Below, one piece after another: positions 1-10,600 of a stretch of DNA of 64,000 nucleotides. The DNA lies in assembly GCA_900618425.1 (NCBI GenBank), contig UZAN01040099.1, positions 1-64,000 on the forward strand, in the 5' to 3' direction. The position numbers and the translations under genes were made by a program. Positions within the stretch are counted from its first letter, which is position 1; each line of letters opens with the position of its first letter. The notes under the pieces were generated by a model. The model was given only the letters and a program-made list of their open reading frames with translations, was not told the DNA's origin and did no database searches. Source of the stretch: Echinostoma caproni. Its lineage: Eukaryota; Platyhelminthes; Trematoda; Plagiorchiida; Echinostomatidae.

Positions 1-1740
1 TGCAGAAGTTAGCATGTACCCGTTTCCATGGTGTATGACTTCCTGGTCATGAATTCCAGTTTTTTGGTCTCACCTTCACTTTATGCAGACGCGCCTCGCA
101 AATCTTCACAGTTGTACAAATGCCTGCACCCAAATAAACCCAGAGGTTTCATCTTCTCCACTCCTAAATGGTCTTTGTGGAGGTCTTTTAAGACAGGGTT
201 TTGGAGCGGCGATTGATACCTGCGCCATGAACACCGTCTGGTAGCACACCCAACTTTTACAGATTGATATAAAACTGAGGATGTCTTTTCTTCTTACCCG
301 GTGGCCATCCTTTCACTAGGGGCGATATAATCACACAGTAGTATTGATCTGTATTTCTTCTCAATGCTTCCCACGAGACAGTTGCTAGTTGGGTAACAAA
401 ATTAGATTTCTCTGCCGCTGCGAATTTTGAGTACCTGGATCGGAAGTTCGCCTGTTTTATTGCCTTGCCTAGTCGATTTATAATATCGCAAACGTATGCT
501 GCCAATGCAATACTCCATCGTTGATTCATGGCAGCTGTTGCTTTGATGATAGATTTGTTGGGGATACGAATTGTAGTGCTTAGTGATCTGTCACAGTCGT
601 TAAGTACAGTCCAAATAAATACTGGTGTGGTTTTCGAATCATCCAAAACATCGCCAACGCCTCTTTATAGGTCTTCAATTGACTCATTTATTTTCCTTGC
701 AGGAAAAAGTGCTTCTCTGAGATCAAAGGTCGTCTCCTCAAGTTTGCAATCAGACGGTTACACGAGATAGTATGGCTGAGGTGCAAGATTTCTGTACAGC
801 GCACAAGAATTTCCTTTGCGATTTTATTCAATGCATTTTAAATGGTGTGCAAATATTCTTCCTGCACTGCATCCCCAGGGCCTTAACCGTCAAATTTAAT
901 CGGAAATAACCGAGGAGTCAAAAGGTTGTACAAGGTAGTAGGTGGTTGTACCGTAGCCCGGCTCACTACCACGCCTGATCGATTGAAACCTGATGTGATT
1001 CGGCACTCCTAGTCTCAAGATCATGGTTACCGGTATGCTACTCTTAACACAAACATGACAATAAGAAATAATGCCCGCTGTTGCTTTGCCGCTCACTATG
1101 TTCATTCGGAGGGCAAAAGCGAACTTAGTATCCTCGCCAAAATTCACCAATTGGATAGCAACAATGATTCTGTACATCAACTTCTCCATTCCCTGTTTCA
1201 GTGAAAGACAAATCTGCTCCTTGTCAGACACCACAGACCTTCAATGAACCAAATAAACTTTTTGCACACACCCTTTCTTCCCACCCAATCATTCTGACCA
1301 GAATGGTCGGGATGTGCTTCTCCACTTCTTCTTTCACCAAACCGACAAGTTGTGGAGCGCCCTCCCGATTTCTGTCTTTCCTTCAACTTAAAACCTCTTT
1401 AAATGCGTAATCAATAAACAGGTTCTCATGTGAATTTTCCCCCTATTCTCGTGTTTTACAGTATGCTTTTGACTAGGCTGACTTCTGCTTTGACTGCAAC
1501 TAGCAAGGATGCGAGACAGAGAGAGAAGAAAAAATAAAAGGACGTGCTTGTTCAGTCTGAGTACGGATTGGGGGGTGTGATTTATTTTGTCATTCTGCCG
1601 TAACTGACCGCTGCAGAAGATTCTTCCGTAACAAGAAGATGAGGAGTAGGAAGATGGAACATATATTAACTGCATTCAGAGGCTTTGAAAATTTATAAAA
1701 AACGTAGCATATTTCTTGTGAGCAATGTAGGACTTGATTT
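1..1740. other. Anonymous DNA, no recognised gene
   Basis: I see no recognisable gene here. The minus strand carries three moderately long open stretches (about 257-646, 896-1234 and 1228-1383). None shows a domain or motif I can name, and no convincing splice pair links them. The 1228-1383 stretch is the most protein-like and is discussed in the findings. The three could be relics of a decayed gene or transposon, or chance frames. Confidence 0.4.
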
Positions 1741-1749
1741 AATTTCAAA

Positions 1750-1920
1750 CGGCAAATTCGTCATGTATATGACCAGGGAAGCGTGAAATGAAAAGCTAGG
1801 AAGTACTGGACAGCTGTTTCGACCTGGTTGGGTCTCATCAACAGTGTGAATCTATCCACTGGGGATCGATCCCGGGACCTCATGGGTAGAACACAGGTTT
1901 CTGTTTCATCCACCGCATGA
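1750..1920 (-). mobile_element. tRNA-headed SINE with degraded hammerhead ribozyme, copy 1
   Basis: On the minus strand this reads as an eroded tRNA-like head, a hammerhead-like module, and a 3' tail. The head has a B-box-like stretch (GGTCCCGGGATCGATCCC) at about 1860-1878; its A box is no longer clear. The tail (CTTCCTAGCTTTTCA, then a CATATACATGACGAATT-like stretch) matches the tail of the plus-strand copy at 5.68-5.87 kb. The order of head, hammerhead and short tail resembles the Sm-alpha SINE-like family of Schistosoma, which is known to encode hammerhead ribozymes. Exact ends and target-site duplications were not resolved. Confidence 0.72.
1805..1845 (-). ncRNA. Hammerhead ribozyme, core mutated at C3
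   Basis: The minus strand reads ACTG, TTGATGAG, a perfect stem II (GACC, six-base loop, GGTC), CGAAA, the palindrome ACAGCTGT as stem III, C17, then CAGT closing stem I (4 bp). Everything matches a type I hammerhead except the first core base: C3 of CUGAUGA is U. C3 is a universally conserved catalytic-core position, so this copy is probably inactive. Confidence 0.7.
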
Positions 1921-1934
1921 TTCAATCAAGTCAT

Positions 1935-3825
1935 ATTTAGTGCATTAAATTGCAATATAAGGCATTTGATCAAGTTATTTTTATATCCTACTCGATAGCC
2001 AGATGTTTTCACAGATATAATGCTGTACTCCGCTTCAAAATGATCTCAGATTTCTCAAATACGTTTCTGCACGTTTTCTATCGTAAAAACGCATTTGTTC
2101 CATACAGGAATAAGTCGACCTACCAAAAGACATAAAACCAAACGAAGACAATATACTAATCATCATATTTGTAAATCCTCACAATCAAATCAATCGAATG
2201 CTTGATGAAAGTAATCCCGTGCACAATGTGTTCATCGTCGACCGTATAACAGAGGAGGTTTTGTTACTGGTTCAAGTCCCGGCTAGGTAACAGTTCTCAG
2301 TCATATGGTGCTTATTTTCGGCATCAGATGAAAGTTCGATCTCTTTCCAAACTCCGAATCCATCGAAACAACATGTCCAAATTTGTTCAGACGAGCACCA
2401 TTTAAAAGAGAGAACACACAGTCAGCTGAGACCACACGAGCAAACCAGTACGCAAGGGAGCGATTGCTCACCTGAACAACGATGTTTGCTCATCCGTTGA
2501 CTTGGGTAGACATGCTTATTAAAACGTCACATTGATTCACTCGGCAAACGGTTCACTTGGTACTTTGTTGACCACAAGTTGTCACACAGGAAACATGTTT
2601 AGTTATGGAATTGGGAGGACGCTCACACACATACACACACTGTGACATGAAAACAACATGATGATCATGCAGGGTTTAACCTACAGCATTTTGAATCAAT
2701 CAATAATTATGCCTGCAGCCTCAAAGATGGAATAATGCAAACACAAAACTAATTCCAGTCCTTCTTACTGTAGGGGTTTTGCAGAATGTTTAGGCAAATT
2801 CAGGGCTTTGCATGTTATTTACTAGCATTGATGTATAAACATTCCTCTGACTGATTCATCCAGATGGTCCATCTAAATTGCCTGATTTTGTTTTATTCTA
2901 ATCACTCCATTTTCATTGAATACATCGTTTTATAAATAATGATCAGGATTGAGCGAGTGGTCAAACAGTGTTCTGCCGTGTGATTCGCTAAAACGGGCAA
3001 AACTATGCGGTACTATTGGTGTTGAAACCGACCACCTTGGAGGTAATCTGTTCATAATCCCAATCGCTCGATCGCCACCAACGTGAAGTAACCTGTTTCT
3101 GCCACAAATTACTTACCCAGGAACATGACAATTAAAAATTCAATCACCACGACTGCGAACATTTTCGACCACAACCCACAAGCGGTCAATAATTTAGACT
3201 CCAGGTGCATGAAGATAATACCAAATATCCTCAATCGGATGTGCACTGGAGTGTAGTTCTCCAGTGGATGTTGTTGGTTAGGAAATTGTGTAATAATGCA
3301 CAACGGAATGAACGCTGCAGTGCATGTTTACTAATTCATGACCCCATACATTTTACAATTCCTCTGGCATATCATGCACGTCCACCGAGCAGTTGTGAAT
3401 CGTGGAGAAGGACAGAGAAAATACAAATAAACCGATGCAACCCGTCACGTCAGCTGAGCCGAACGTCACAAATGCATTTGTTCAGCCCGAATAATTCATA
3501 TTCTACAGGTGCATTAGAAAATAATCAGTTGTTTTGATGGATAGCCCCCATCAAATTTCTGATCACAATGTTCCTCATACAATTTTCATCTCTGCTCTGC
3601 AGAATAATTTTGTTCGTTTGCTATTTTCGAGGTAAACCATCTCTTAGCCGCAAACCAGGTTAGGTATGCGAGAGTAATGGAGCGATAACGTTGTTGCTAA
3701 ATATTGTACATTATTCTTGTCATTGAAAAGTAGGCACATATAATCAAACACATTGAAAATATCACAGACATACACACCTAAATCATTCTTGAATGTAAGG
3801 TTTCAAAGAGACCATTGGGATTTTT
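1935..3825. other. Anonymous DNA
   Basis: No gene is recognised. The only patterned item is an isolated B-box-like sequence, GGTTCAAGTCCCGG, on the plus strand at 2269-2282. No convincing A box lies upstream of it, so it may be a fragment of a tRNA-derived repeat. Short open frames here have no family resemblance. Confidence 0.4.
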
Positions 3826-3829
3826 GCCG

Positions 3830-4008
3830 GCACCTCACACTTTGTGTAATTTTTATCTAGGGTGTCTATGGGTTTTATACCTGGAGACTTACTCATTTCC
3901 CAGTGGAGAATGGCATTCCGATCGGATTATTGTCCAAGGACCGACAATCGGGAATCGAACTTCGGATCCTAGGATCGGTAGTGGAGGTTCTAAGTCTTAA
4001 TCCATAAA
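3830..4008 (-). mobile_element. tRNA-derived SINE-like repeat, minus strand
   Basis: The minus strand has a near-consensus pol III B box (GTTCGATTCCCG, 3949-3960). About 31 bases upstream is an A-box-like stretch (TGGATTAAGACTTAG, 3990-4004), which is the spacing found in tRNA-type promoters. There is no cloverleaf good enough for a functional tRNA gene, so a tRNA-derived SINE head is the better reading. The body would extend toward lower coordinates; its end is uncertain. Confidence 0.45.
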
Positions 4009-4227
4009 TCACATTTCAGTATATTTCGCTTGTGGAGACAACTGAACGTTCAAAGAATGAAGCCAAAAATCTCACTTCACTGAGACTATACACACCATGC
4101 CTGGGACCTGTGAACATATGAATGAAATTATTCAAATTTCACAATTTAAATGATTAAAACCATTCAAAGCCTTCAAATCTGCCAAACAAAAATTAAAGCC
4201 ATTCAGTCAGAATGTTGGTTGGTGACC

Positions 4228-4312
4228 ATTTGGCTCAGGGTGAATGGATTCCCGTACCAACTTGAAGGTCTACGGTTCAAGTACAAACAAGGAACAAACA
4301 GCTGTTCAGTGT
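4228..4312 (+). mobile_element. Possible eroded hammerhead-SINE relative
   Basis: An A-box-like TGGCTCAGGG (4231-4240) is followed 33 bases after its end by a B-box-like GGTTCAAGTAC (4274-4284), then by ACAGCTGTTCAGTG (4298-4311). That last stretch matches the stem III and 3' stem I part of the hammerhead SINEs elsewhere in the window. The CUGAUGA and stem II part is missing: only 14 bases separate B box and palindrome, against about 50 in the 5.7 kb copy. A deleted SINE copy is plausible; chance similarity is not excluded. Confidence 0.3.
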
Positions 4313-4546
4313 TTGCAGTCGGTCATTACACAATATTTTTGTCTTGCTTGAATGTGATTCGTTCTGTTCATAAAGGCTGAAATCTTGCTACAGCATCCAT
4401 ATAATGCAATACAATGAGCAAAATACAGGTTGTATTGTGTATTTTGTATGACTTTTGCAAGCACTGGAGTTTACATTTCAGTTTATACAATCTGACACGC
4501 CAACCGTCACAATGTGTATAATAAATGGGGAGAAAATGTTTACATT

Positions 4547-4975
4547 TCATAATCCAAGGTTAAGCCAAAGTTCACTAATTGTCCGCTCTTTCTTTGTGAG
4601 TAAACGAGCAATATATGGTGCAGGTGAATTATAGTAAGCGTTAACTTGAGATGAAATCTGGTGGGATTGGGAGAGTGTTGAATGATAGGAAGGAGATCGT
4701 GTCAGTTCTACGTGCCATGGGTGGACAGGACCTGTTAGAATCCTATCAGCATATTTCACAATCGAAGTAAAGTGATACTCTGAAAGCTTTACAGTTAACG
4801 CATTCACAGGACTAGAAGAGACACGACTAATAATGGTTAGACCGCGGCGGAAGACTTTGAAATCCTGTTTGAATAAGCCAAGAAAAATAACTGGGGAACG
4901 GTAGAGTGAGATGGGGAAAACACTGACAAACAAAAGTTTGCTATATAGGACAGGTAAACTTGCGTTGTTAGTCAA
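4547..4975 (-). mobile_element. CR1/Jockey-like LINE, C-terminal tail of ORF2 (fragment)
   Basis: An open frame on the minus strand has the tail found after the reverse transcriptase in many fluke LINEs. In order it shows a stretch reading LYRSPVIF (the post-RT region that leads with a gain-of-family YGSPVF-type motif), FRRGLTIISRVSS, a block like KYADRILTGPVHPWHVEL (family form: A.RIL.DP.HPLH.EL), and NSPAPYIARLLT near the end (family form: SFIPYLARLL). No catalytic RT motifs are included, so this is a 5'-truncated insertion or an isolated tail. The frame is still open for about 140 codons, suggesting a fairly young fragment. Assignment to a clade finer than CR1/Jockey-like is not possible by eye. 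No 3' simple-repeat tail was found below 4547. Confidence 0.7.
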
Positions 4976-4979
4976 ATCG

Positions 4980-5590
4980 AAGTCTACCTAGTGGCTTCCA
5001 AAAGTCTTTGTAAGTTGGATGCACGATCAAAATCTGAAGAGCTGATTTCTGTCGATGGGACTTTTCTAGCTCAACAGGTCGATCGCGCACTGTTCAAAAG
5101 CTCAAGCAATGTCCGTGTGTGGATACTATGGATTCTTTGTTAGTCCAGAGAATCTAACGGGACTTTCCCACACAAAATACATTTGATTCCCCATCCCTTT
5201 CCACAAGTAATTAGGAGTGAATTGATAATTTAAAAGAAAAATTACCCACCAGGTTCAGTTGGGACAGAAGACCGAAACTTGCTTAGTAGACCCCAATTGA
5301 TTGGACGTTTTAGAATGGGGCTAGAACATAACTTCCACTTTTGAGCCAATTCAAATGACTGATTATCTCCGAAGACAACACCAAAAAAACAATTCCGGTG
5401 AACCCAGGGAGAAATGAGACTCATTCGCTTTCCATGAGACAGGTTCAAACGTTCAAAGCCCACAAAAGACCGCGGGTGCATATACACTTGATGAGAGCGC
5501 AACTCTACTCTAGTGCTTCGCGAGTATATGGTTGGCTGGATGGTCTGAGGATCGTGCATGAAGATAAACTCCAGATAAATTCAATCGGTA
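4980..5590. other. Anonymous DNA
   Basis: Nothing recognised. Opposing open frames at about 5242-5559 (minus) and 5398-5634 (plus) overlap each other and show no domain. Confidence 0.4.
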
Positions 5591-5593
5591 ATT

Positions 5594-5657
5594 ACAAATG
5601 GGAATTCGTCGTGTATATAGCAAATGAAGAATGAACTGAAAAGCTAGGAAGCAGTGG
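5594..5657 (-). repeat. Inverted 3' fragment of the hammerhead SINE
   Basis: These 64 bases are the reverse complement of 5800-5863, about 54 of 64 positions matching by eye. They carry the same 3' module (a CGTGTATATAGCAA-like stretch and CTAGGAAGCA). They therefore form the left arm of an inverted repeat that encloses the tRNA-like head and ribozyme region of the adjacent full copy. Confidence 0.75.
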
Positions 5658-5675
5658 GAAATGAAAACGGTTCGA

Positions 5676-5870
5676 TCAGTTGCCCGGTGGCGTAGTGCCT
5701 AGCATGCCCGCGTTTTGCCAATGAGGTTCCGGGTCCGATCCCCAGTTGAGTCGATGGATTCACACTGCTCCTGAGACCCAACCAGCTCAAAACAGCTGTC
5801 CAGTGCTTCCTAGATTTTCAGTTCACGGTTTACTTGCCATATACACGACGAATTCGCATTTGACATTTAA
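5676..5870 (+). mobile_element. tRNA-headed SINE with degraded hammerhead ribozyme, copy 2
   Basis: This is the best preserved tRNA-like head in the window. The A box TGGCGTAGTGC is at 5688-5698 and a B box GGTCCGATCC at 5732-5741, 33 bases apart, so an internal pol III promoter is likely. A hammerhead-derived module follows at 5762-5806, then the 3' tail shared with copy 1. Organisation parallels the Schistosoma Sm-alpha family. The ribozyme part is mutated (separate entry). Such SINEs depend on a LINE for mobilisation; I could not match this tail to any LINE end here. Confidence 0.78.
5762..5806 (+). ncRNA. Hammerhead ribozyme, degenerate
   Basis: Stem I (CACTG with CAGTG), stem III (ACAGCTGT, 5792-5799) and the C17 cleavage position (5800) are retained. 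The core reads CTCCTGAG instead of CTGATGAG, the GAAA strand is AAAA (G12 changed), and stem II has one mismatch (GACC against GCTC). It should not self-cleave; it is informative as a relic. Confidence 0.6.
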
Positions 5871-5879
5871 TCAAATCCT

Positions 5880-6480
5880 TCATTATTCAATCAGGAATTA
5901 CCGCAAACAACCCGTCAGACCACGCATCGATCCACGTCACACCACAGGTGCGTTCGTGACGACCAAAGCCAAATCGATTCCGGATTGGATGGGCGAATGA
6001 AACAGCTGTTGTATGATCGATCAGCCGAAATATCAAGGTCGCAATCTACTTAATGCTTCATCACGTACGCCGAATTTACCACGTATATTTGCGTATTGTG
6101 TCATGACCAATAATATACTCTGACTGTCGTTTTTTCAGCCGTGTTCTTTCTCCAATTGTTGGGGGTAGTCAAGAGGCATTCATATCTACCATAAGTCTTA
6201 GCAAGACAACAAAATCTTTTTGTAGTCTGCCATCAAGTGATTAAATGCGAAATCGATCAGTGAGCCGGTTTATTGACCCCTCAATCTGACGGATTCACGT
6301 ATCGCGTATTTTCAGTCAATCACCACTGACTACCTTGCATTCCAGTTTTTCTCATCCCATATATATATATAAATATATATAAGATAGTACTGTTCTTGCC
6401 GTTATGTTGCTTTCGTGTCAGAATCAATTTGATCGATTTTTCGTCATGGTCAACTTTCGAATTAATAATATTTTGAGAGA
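5880..6480. repeat. Anonymous DNA with (AT)n microsatellite at 6359-6382
   Basis: No gene recognised. An imperfect alternating AT tract of about 24 bases sits at 6359-6382. Confidence 0.5.
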
Positions 6481-6484
6481 ATAG

Positions 6485-6560
6485 TCACGGGAGTGGTGGC
6501 CTGGTGTTCATCAAATTTTCACCCCGCGGATGTGTGTTCCATTCCCACCACCACTGCGTG
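6485..6560 (+). mobile_element. tRNA-like SINE head candidate
   Basis: TGGCCTGGTG (6497-6506) resembles an A box, and GTGTTCCATTCCC (6534-6546) resembles a B box, with tRNA-like spacing. Two B-box bases differ from the GGTTCGANTCC consensus. No cloverleaf is evident. It probably comes from a tRNA-derived repeat; the body is not delimited. Confidence 0.35.
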
Positions 6561-6599
6561 ACTTTTCCCATTGTGTCTGTTGAATGGCAGCTTTTTGTT

Positions 6600-7610
6600 T
6601 GGCCGCTTCCTTCACTCTAAAAGTTGTATCTTTGTATATTTAATAGAAAAAAGGAAAATACAAAGAAAAAGGAAAAATACTTGGTCTTTTTATTATTAAT
6701 CGGTTTCTCGGCAACTTTGTCGGCATTCGATGCTTCTTTCAACCTAAGTGACTGTTGGTTATTGTCCACGAGTCAGGTTATGCCCAGTCACGTATACTCA
6801 TGCAAAGGGATTTACCCGATTGGAAACAAACCTATTTTATTTTGATCAGTGAAAATTCGGTACATTCTTTTGATCTGGATTGCAGTATAACCATTTTTCA
6901 AGACAAGTCTCGGGACTCCTCAAGTCCCTTGCAAAATTTGAAACATTAAATGGTGATTGAGCGTACCGAATATGAAGTCTTAACCGATATAATAGAGATC
7001 AATACTGTATTTGTTAAGTTATGTGTCACTCAGTCTATTTATCTTCTTCACATCTTCAGAAACAAACTTTGATGAACGGTTATCATGTGAATTCTTCATT
7101 AACGGATTACTGTATTTCCCAGGAAGCATGTGATTTTTTTAGTTTGAATGTCTTGTATATCTACTCGGAGGCGTTGAAAAAATTAATGTTTACAGTGGTA
7201 TATTTGTAAGCAGACTTGGATTAGAGTAAAGTCACTCAAATGGCAAAAGCATTTAGCTTTATTAAATAATCACAAATGCTGGAGAATGTCGTGACTTCCG
7301 GTTGTCAATTGAGCTGTCTATAACAAATCACTAATATCCGGATAAAGTACTCCAATGTGGCCGAACCCAACCACCAACAACCGACAACCCTATTTGTAAG
7401 GCGCACAATGGCTTTCTCCTAGATCTTGGAAAAGAATTTGGTAAGTCTTCACTCAGTAGAATTTCGCTACCGCTTCACCATTGGCTGGTAGTCAAGCCAA
7501 CTTATGCAAACACACTTTAAAGTTTCAGGTGTTCGGAAGCTTTCAGTTTCTACACTTCAAAGGGTGGTTGTGTGATTAGGGACTAAGAATTATTTTCAGT
7601 AGGACTATTT
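6600..7610. other. Anonymous DNA
   Basis: AT-rich sequence with several overlapping short open frames (for example 6624-6845 and 6755-6949 on the plus strand). None has recognisable domains or flanking splice signals that I trust. Confidence 0.4.
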
Positions 7611-7619
7611 CATGTAACC

Positions 7620-7690
7620 GGCGTGGGCGGCTGGTTGAACTGCGGGTGTAAAGTACGCTGCTCCGCGTTTCGATCATCACCGAAGACTGT
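7620..7690 (+). mobile_element. Weak tRNA-like repeat head
   Basis: TGGTTGAACTGCG (from 7632) and GTTTCGATCATC (from 7668) have A-box-like and B-box-like content at about 35-base spacing. Both deviate from consensus. A decayed tRNA-derived repeat is possible. Confidence 0.25.
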
Positions 7691-7699
7691 TCATTTCAG

Positions 7700-10600
7700 T
7701 GTCATCTTCTTTACGTACGCATAGTCTTCGGTACGTGTACCACTGATGAGTATGAAATGCCAACAGATGTTCATGAAAGTAGCAGTACCGGTTTCTCTGT
7801 CATTTGCCGAGCGTTTTGTGGGTTCGTCTCGTAAGGACAGATGCGATTCATTATACTTTTCTTTCTCGTAGGATTGCGCTGCTCGGGTTGAGACGTGCCA
7901 GAGTACCAGAGAAGGCCAAACACTATACCCAATATGCTTGTTTTCGTAATTTGGTCTTCAGGCATCTACAGTTACAGAAGAAGATGATTGCCGCACTCCA
8001 GTTGCCTTGGTCTCAACCAAACCTACGTGATAACCCTAACCACGATCTCAGTCAGGTCGTGATGACGCAACATGGTGTGACAAATTGTACGTGGAAAAGG
8101 TCGTTGAAAAATTCCGGAATCGAGCTTGTTTCCCATCTGCCCACTTTTCTCAATTTATTCACTCGTTCTGATTCATATTGACAGACATTGTTGTATTTTC
8201 AGGCTTGACTTCAATGGATCAATCACATTTATTTCTACATTAGGTATAAACACACACACACACACGCAACTCCAAATTCCTGAAGACGGAGTTACGAAAA
8301 CAAGCTTGTTCACTAGATTGTTTGGTATTTGATATTCCCTTAGGAATCTTCCATGAATTAGAGAAAGCTGAGCGTCCGGTAACTGATCAAATTTTTTCCA
8401 CGACCATATTTCCTGGTTCGATTGCTGCTCAGAGTTATTCCAACACTCCTGGGTGGAATTGTGCATATATTTGCAGCTAATCTGTATCGATGACAGGGAC
8501 CATGACGACTGATTCGGAAAGGTTGATGAGGTGTAACTTTGAATTTTCCTTTCTTTTTAATGTAGTCATTAAGTTGCATTTTCAACTGGGTTTGAAACAG
8601 AGCGTGGTTAAAGTCCAAATAGTTAAACCAGTGAAAGCATTGCCATCTTCTACACACGCTCATCATCAACAGCTGATTGGTTTGGGCCTCAATCTGAAAC
8701 CAAAACGGACTGATTGCGTAGTTCAAGTCAAGATACCAGAAGATGCTTAGAGTTAGTGAATAAGTAGTAAAAACTTTTATTATTTTAGAAACACGGATGG
8801 TAAAATATCACTTCAGTCTGTCAGTATGCGATACGTTACGATTGGCATGAGCATTATAACAACAAATTCACACTCACATCAGTTTTCAGGACAGGCCTAA
8901 TGATGGTGATTGACTGCAGTAATCATTTCGTAAAACGGTACAATTTCACAATTTAAAAGTGCAAAAGTGAGTCCTTGCTCAAAGTTTGTCAGTTATACGG
9001 TCCTACACAGAACTATTACAATGATATCCTTCTCAGAAAAAAATATCGCTGCCATTATTATAACTGATCAGAACCCAAATGCTTCTGGATCAGAATAAAT
9101 TAGAAGAACAGCACAGTTTTCAACCGTTCACTGATCAGACAACATAATTCGTCAAGCATCCTAAGGAAGACACTTATCAAAACAATCTGACGCCGTTGTC
9201 AAACCAATTTTAATATGGAATTTCGCAATTATTTATTTAGAAAATTGCATTCATCTCTAGTGGTCACTGGTTGGACATCAATCGAAATTTGGTTCCTCCG
9301 ATGTCTGATTCACCCTTTTTGCACAGAGACAAAACGGCTTCTCAATATGAATGCAACTCAACCTGTCGGTTCCAATCAACTGCCATTAAATTGGCCTTGT
9401 CAAACTGTGTCATGCGGTACTCAAGTCACAAGGTTCGTCGGCGTTGACAAAAAAATAAAGCAGGTTGTATATTTATTTTATTTGTCAAATAATTGTATAT
9501 AAAGAAGGGACGGTGAATTGATCGCACAACGAATGCGTTGATGGATTGCGGTTGTCATTTCCGTGTGGTTCACGGGCCTTCCACACACAGACGGTTAAGT
9601 ATCAGCGCTTTTTCTTTGATAATATGAAACTGCGGATTATTACCTTTTATTTAGTTTGTAGTTAAACTCGGGGGCACTGTTACTGTGTCATAAAATAGAA
9701 GTAGCGTTTCAACGTTTATTTTTAATGAAAGAGAAAACTGCGGAAGACAAGTCACTGGCACTATCTATGAGATTTGTCTAGAGTGAAATGCAAAACCGGT
9801 CATATGCAACCTCCGGATACCGCATTGCTGCGGAAAGTTAAATGTTCTTTCAACGTGTTTTCCCTCATTCGTAACGACCGATAGCAAACACTAAACTCTT
9901 CGTGATTTCTACTGCGGGAACCCAAGTTAGAGACGCTTGGTTTTCAAAACGCAACTGTACCGAACCACATCACTGAACCGTACATTTGTACGGTCTATGC
10001 TGAAGCAGACAAAATAGAATTGTCCGAATACGTGAAAAATACTCACACAGGAAGCCGATTCTTGAAATATAATCGGCCGGAAATCGAGTTCAGAAACGAT
10101 CAATCTTGTGTTGAATGAATTTCAGTAGCTCATGGTGTGGATAACCGGGATTTCATGATTCTAGTTCAAACTCGCTAGCATCAATCCTAAGCAATGTGAT
10201 TGTCACTAGTGGGGTGAATGGAACATATCACATTTGGACCGGAGGTGTAGTATGACAAAGGACTAATCAAATGGCACAAAGTGCTTCAGACATGAATTTG
10301 TGATTTATTTGTTCACAAGTATAGTTGAGAAATCGGTGAAACTCCGCATCGCAAAAGAACAATGAATATTGGTTTACCATGCAGTGCCTATTTGATGATC
10401 AGTATCCATGTCCTAATGTATTTTAGCTTGTAAAGAATGAGCTTGATTTGCTCAATAATTTGTCAACAATCTATTGCTTTACGCGGTAATTATATGAAAA
10501 CAGTAAGTTTTGAATCTATCAGATTTCCCATACCCACAAATTGATATCCCCCTGTACTTCGCGTGATTATTCTCAATCCGCATTCCGACTCACTGTTTCC

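Noticed and set aside
6004..6016. GAAACAGCTGT as a hammerhead 3' half
   Set aside because: No CUGAUGA strand upstream and no stem I complement.
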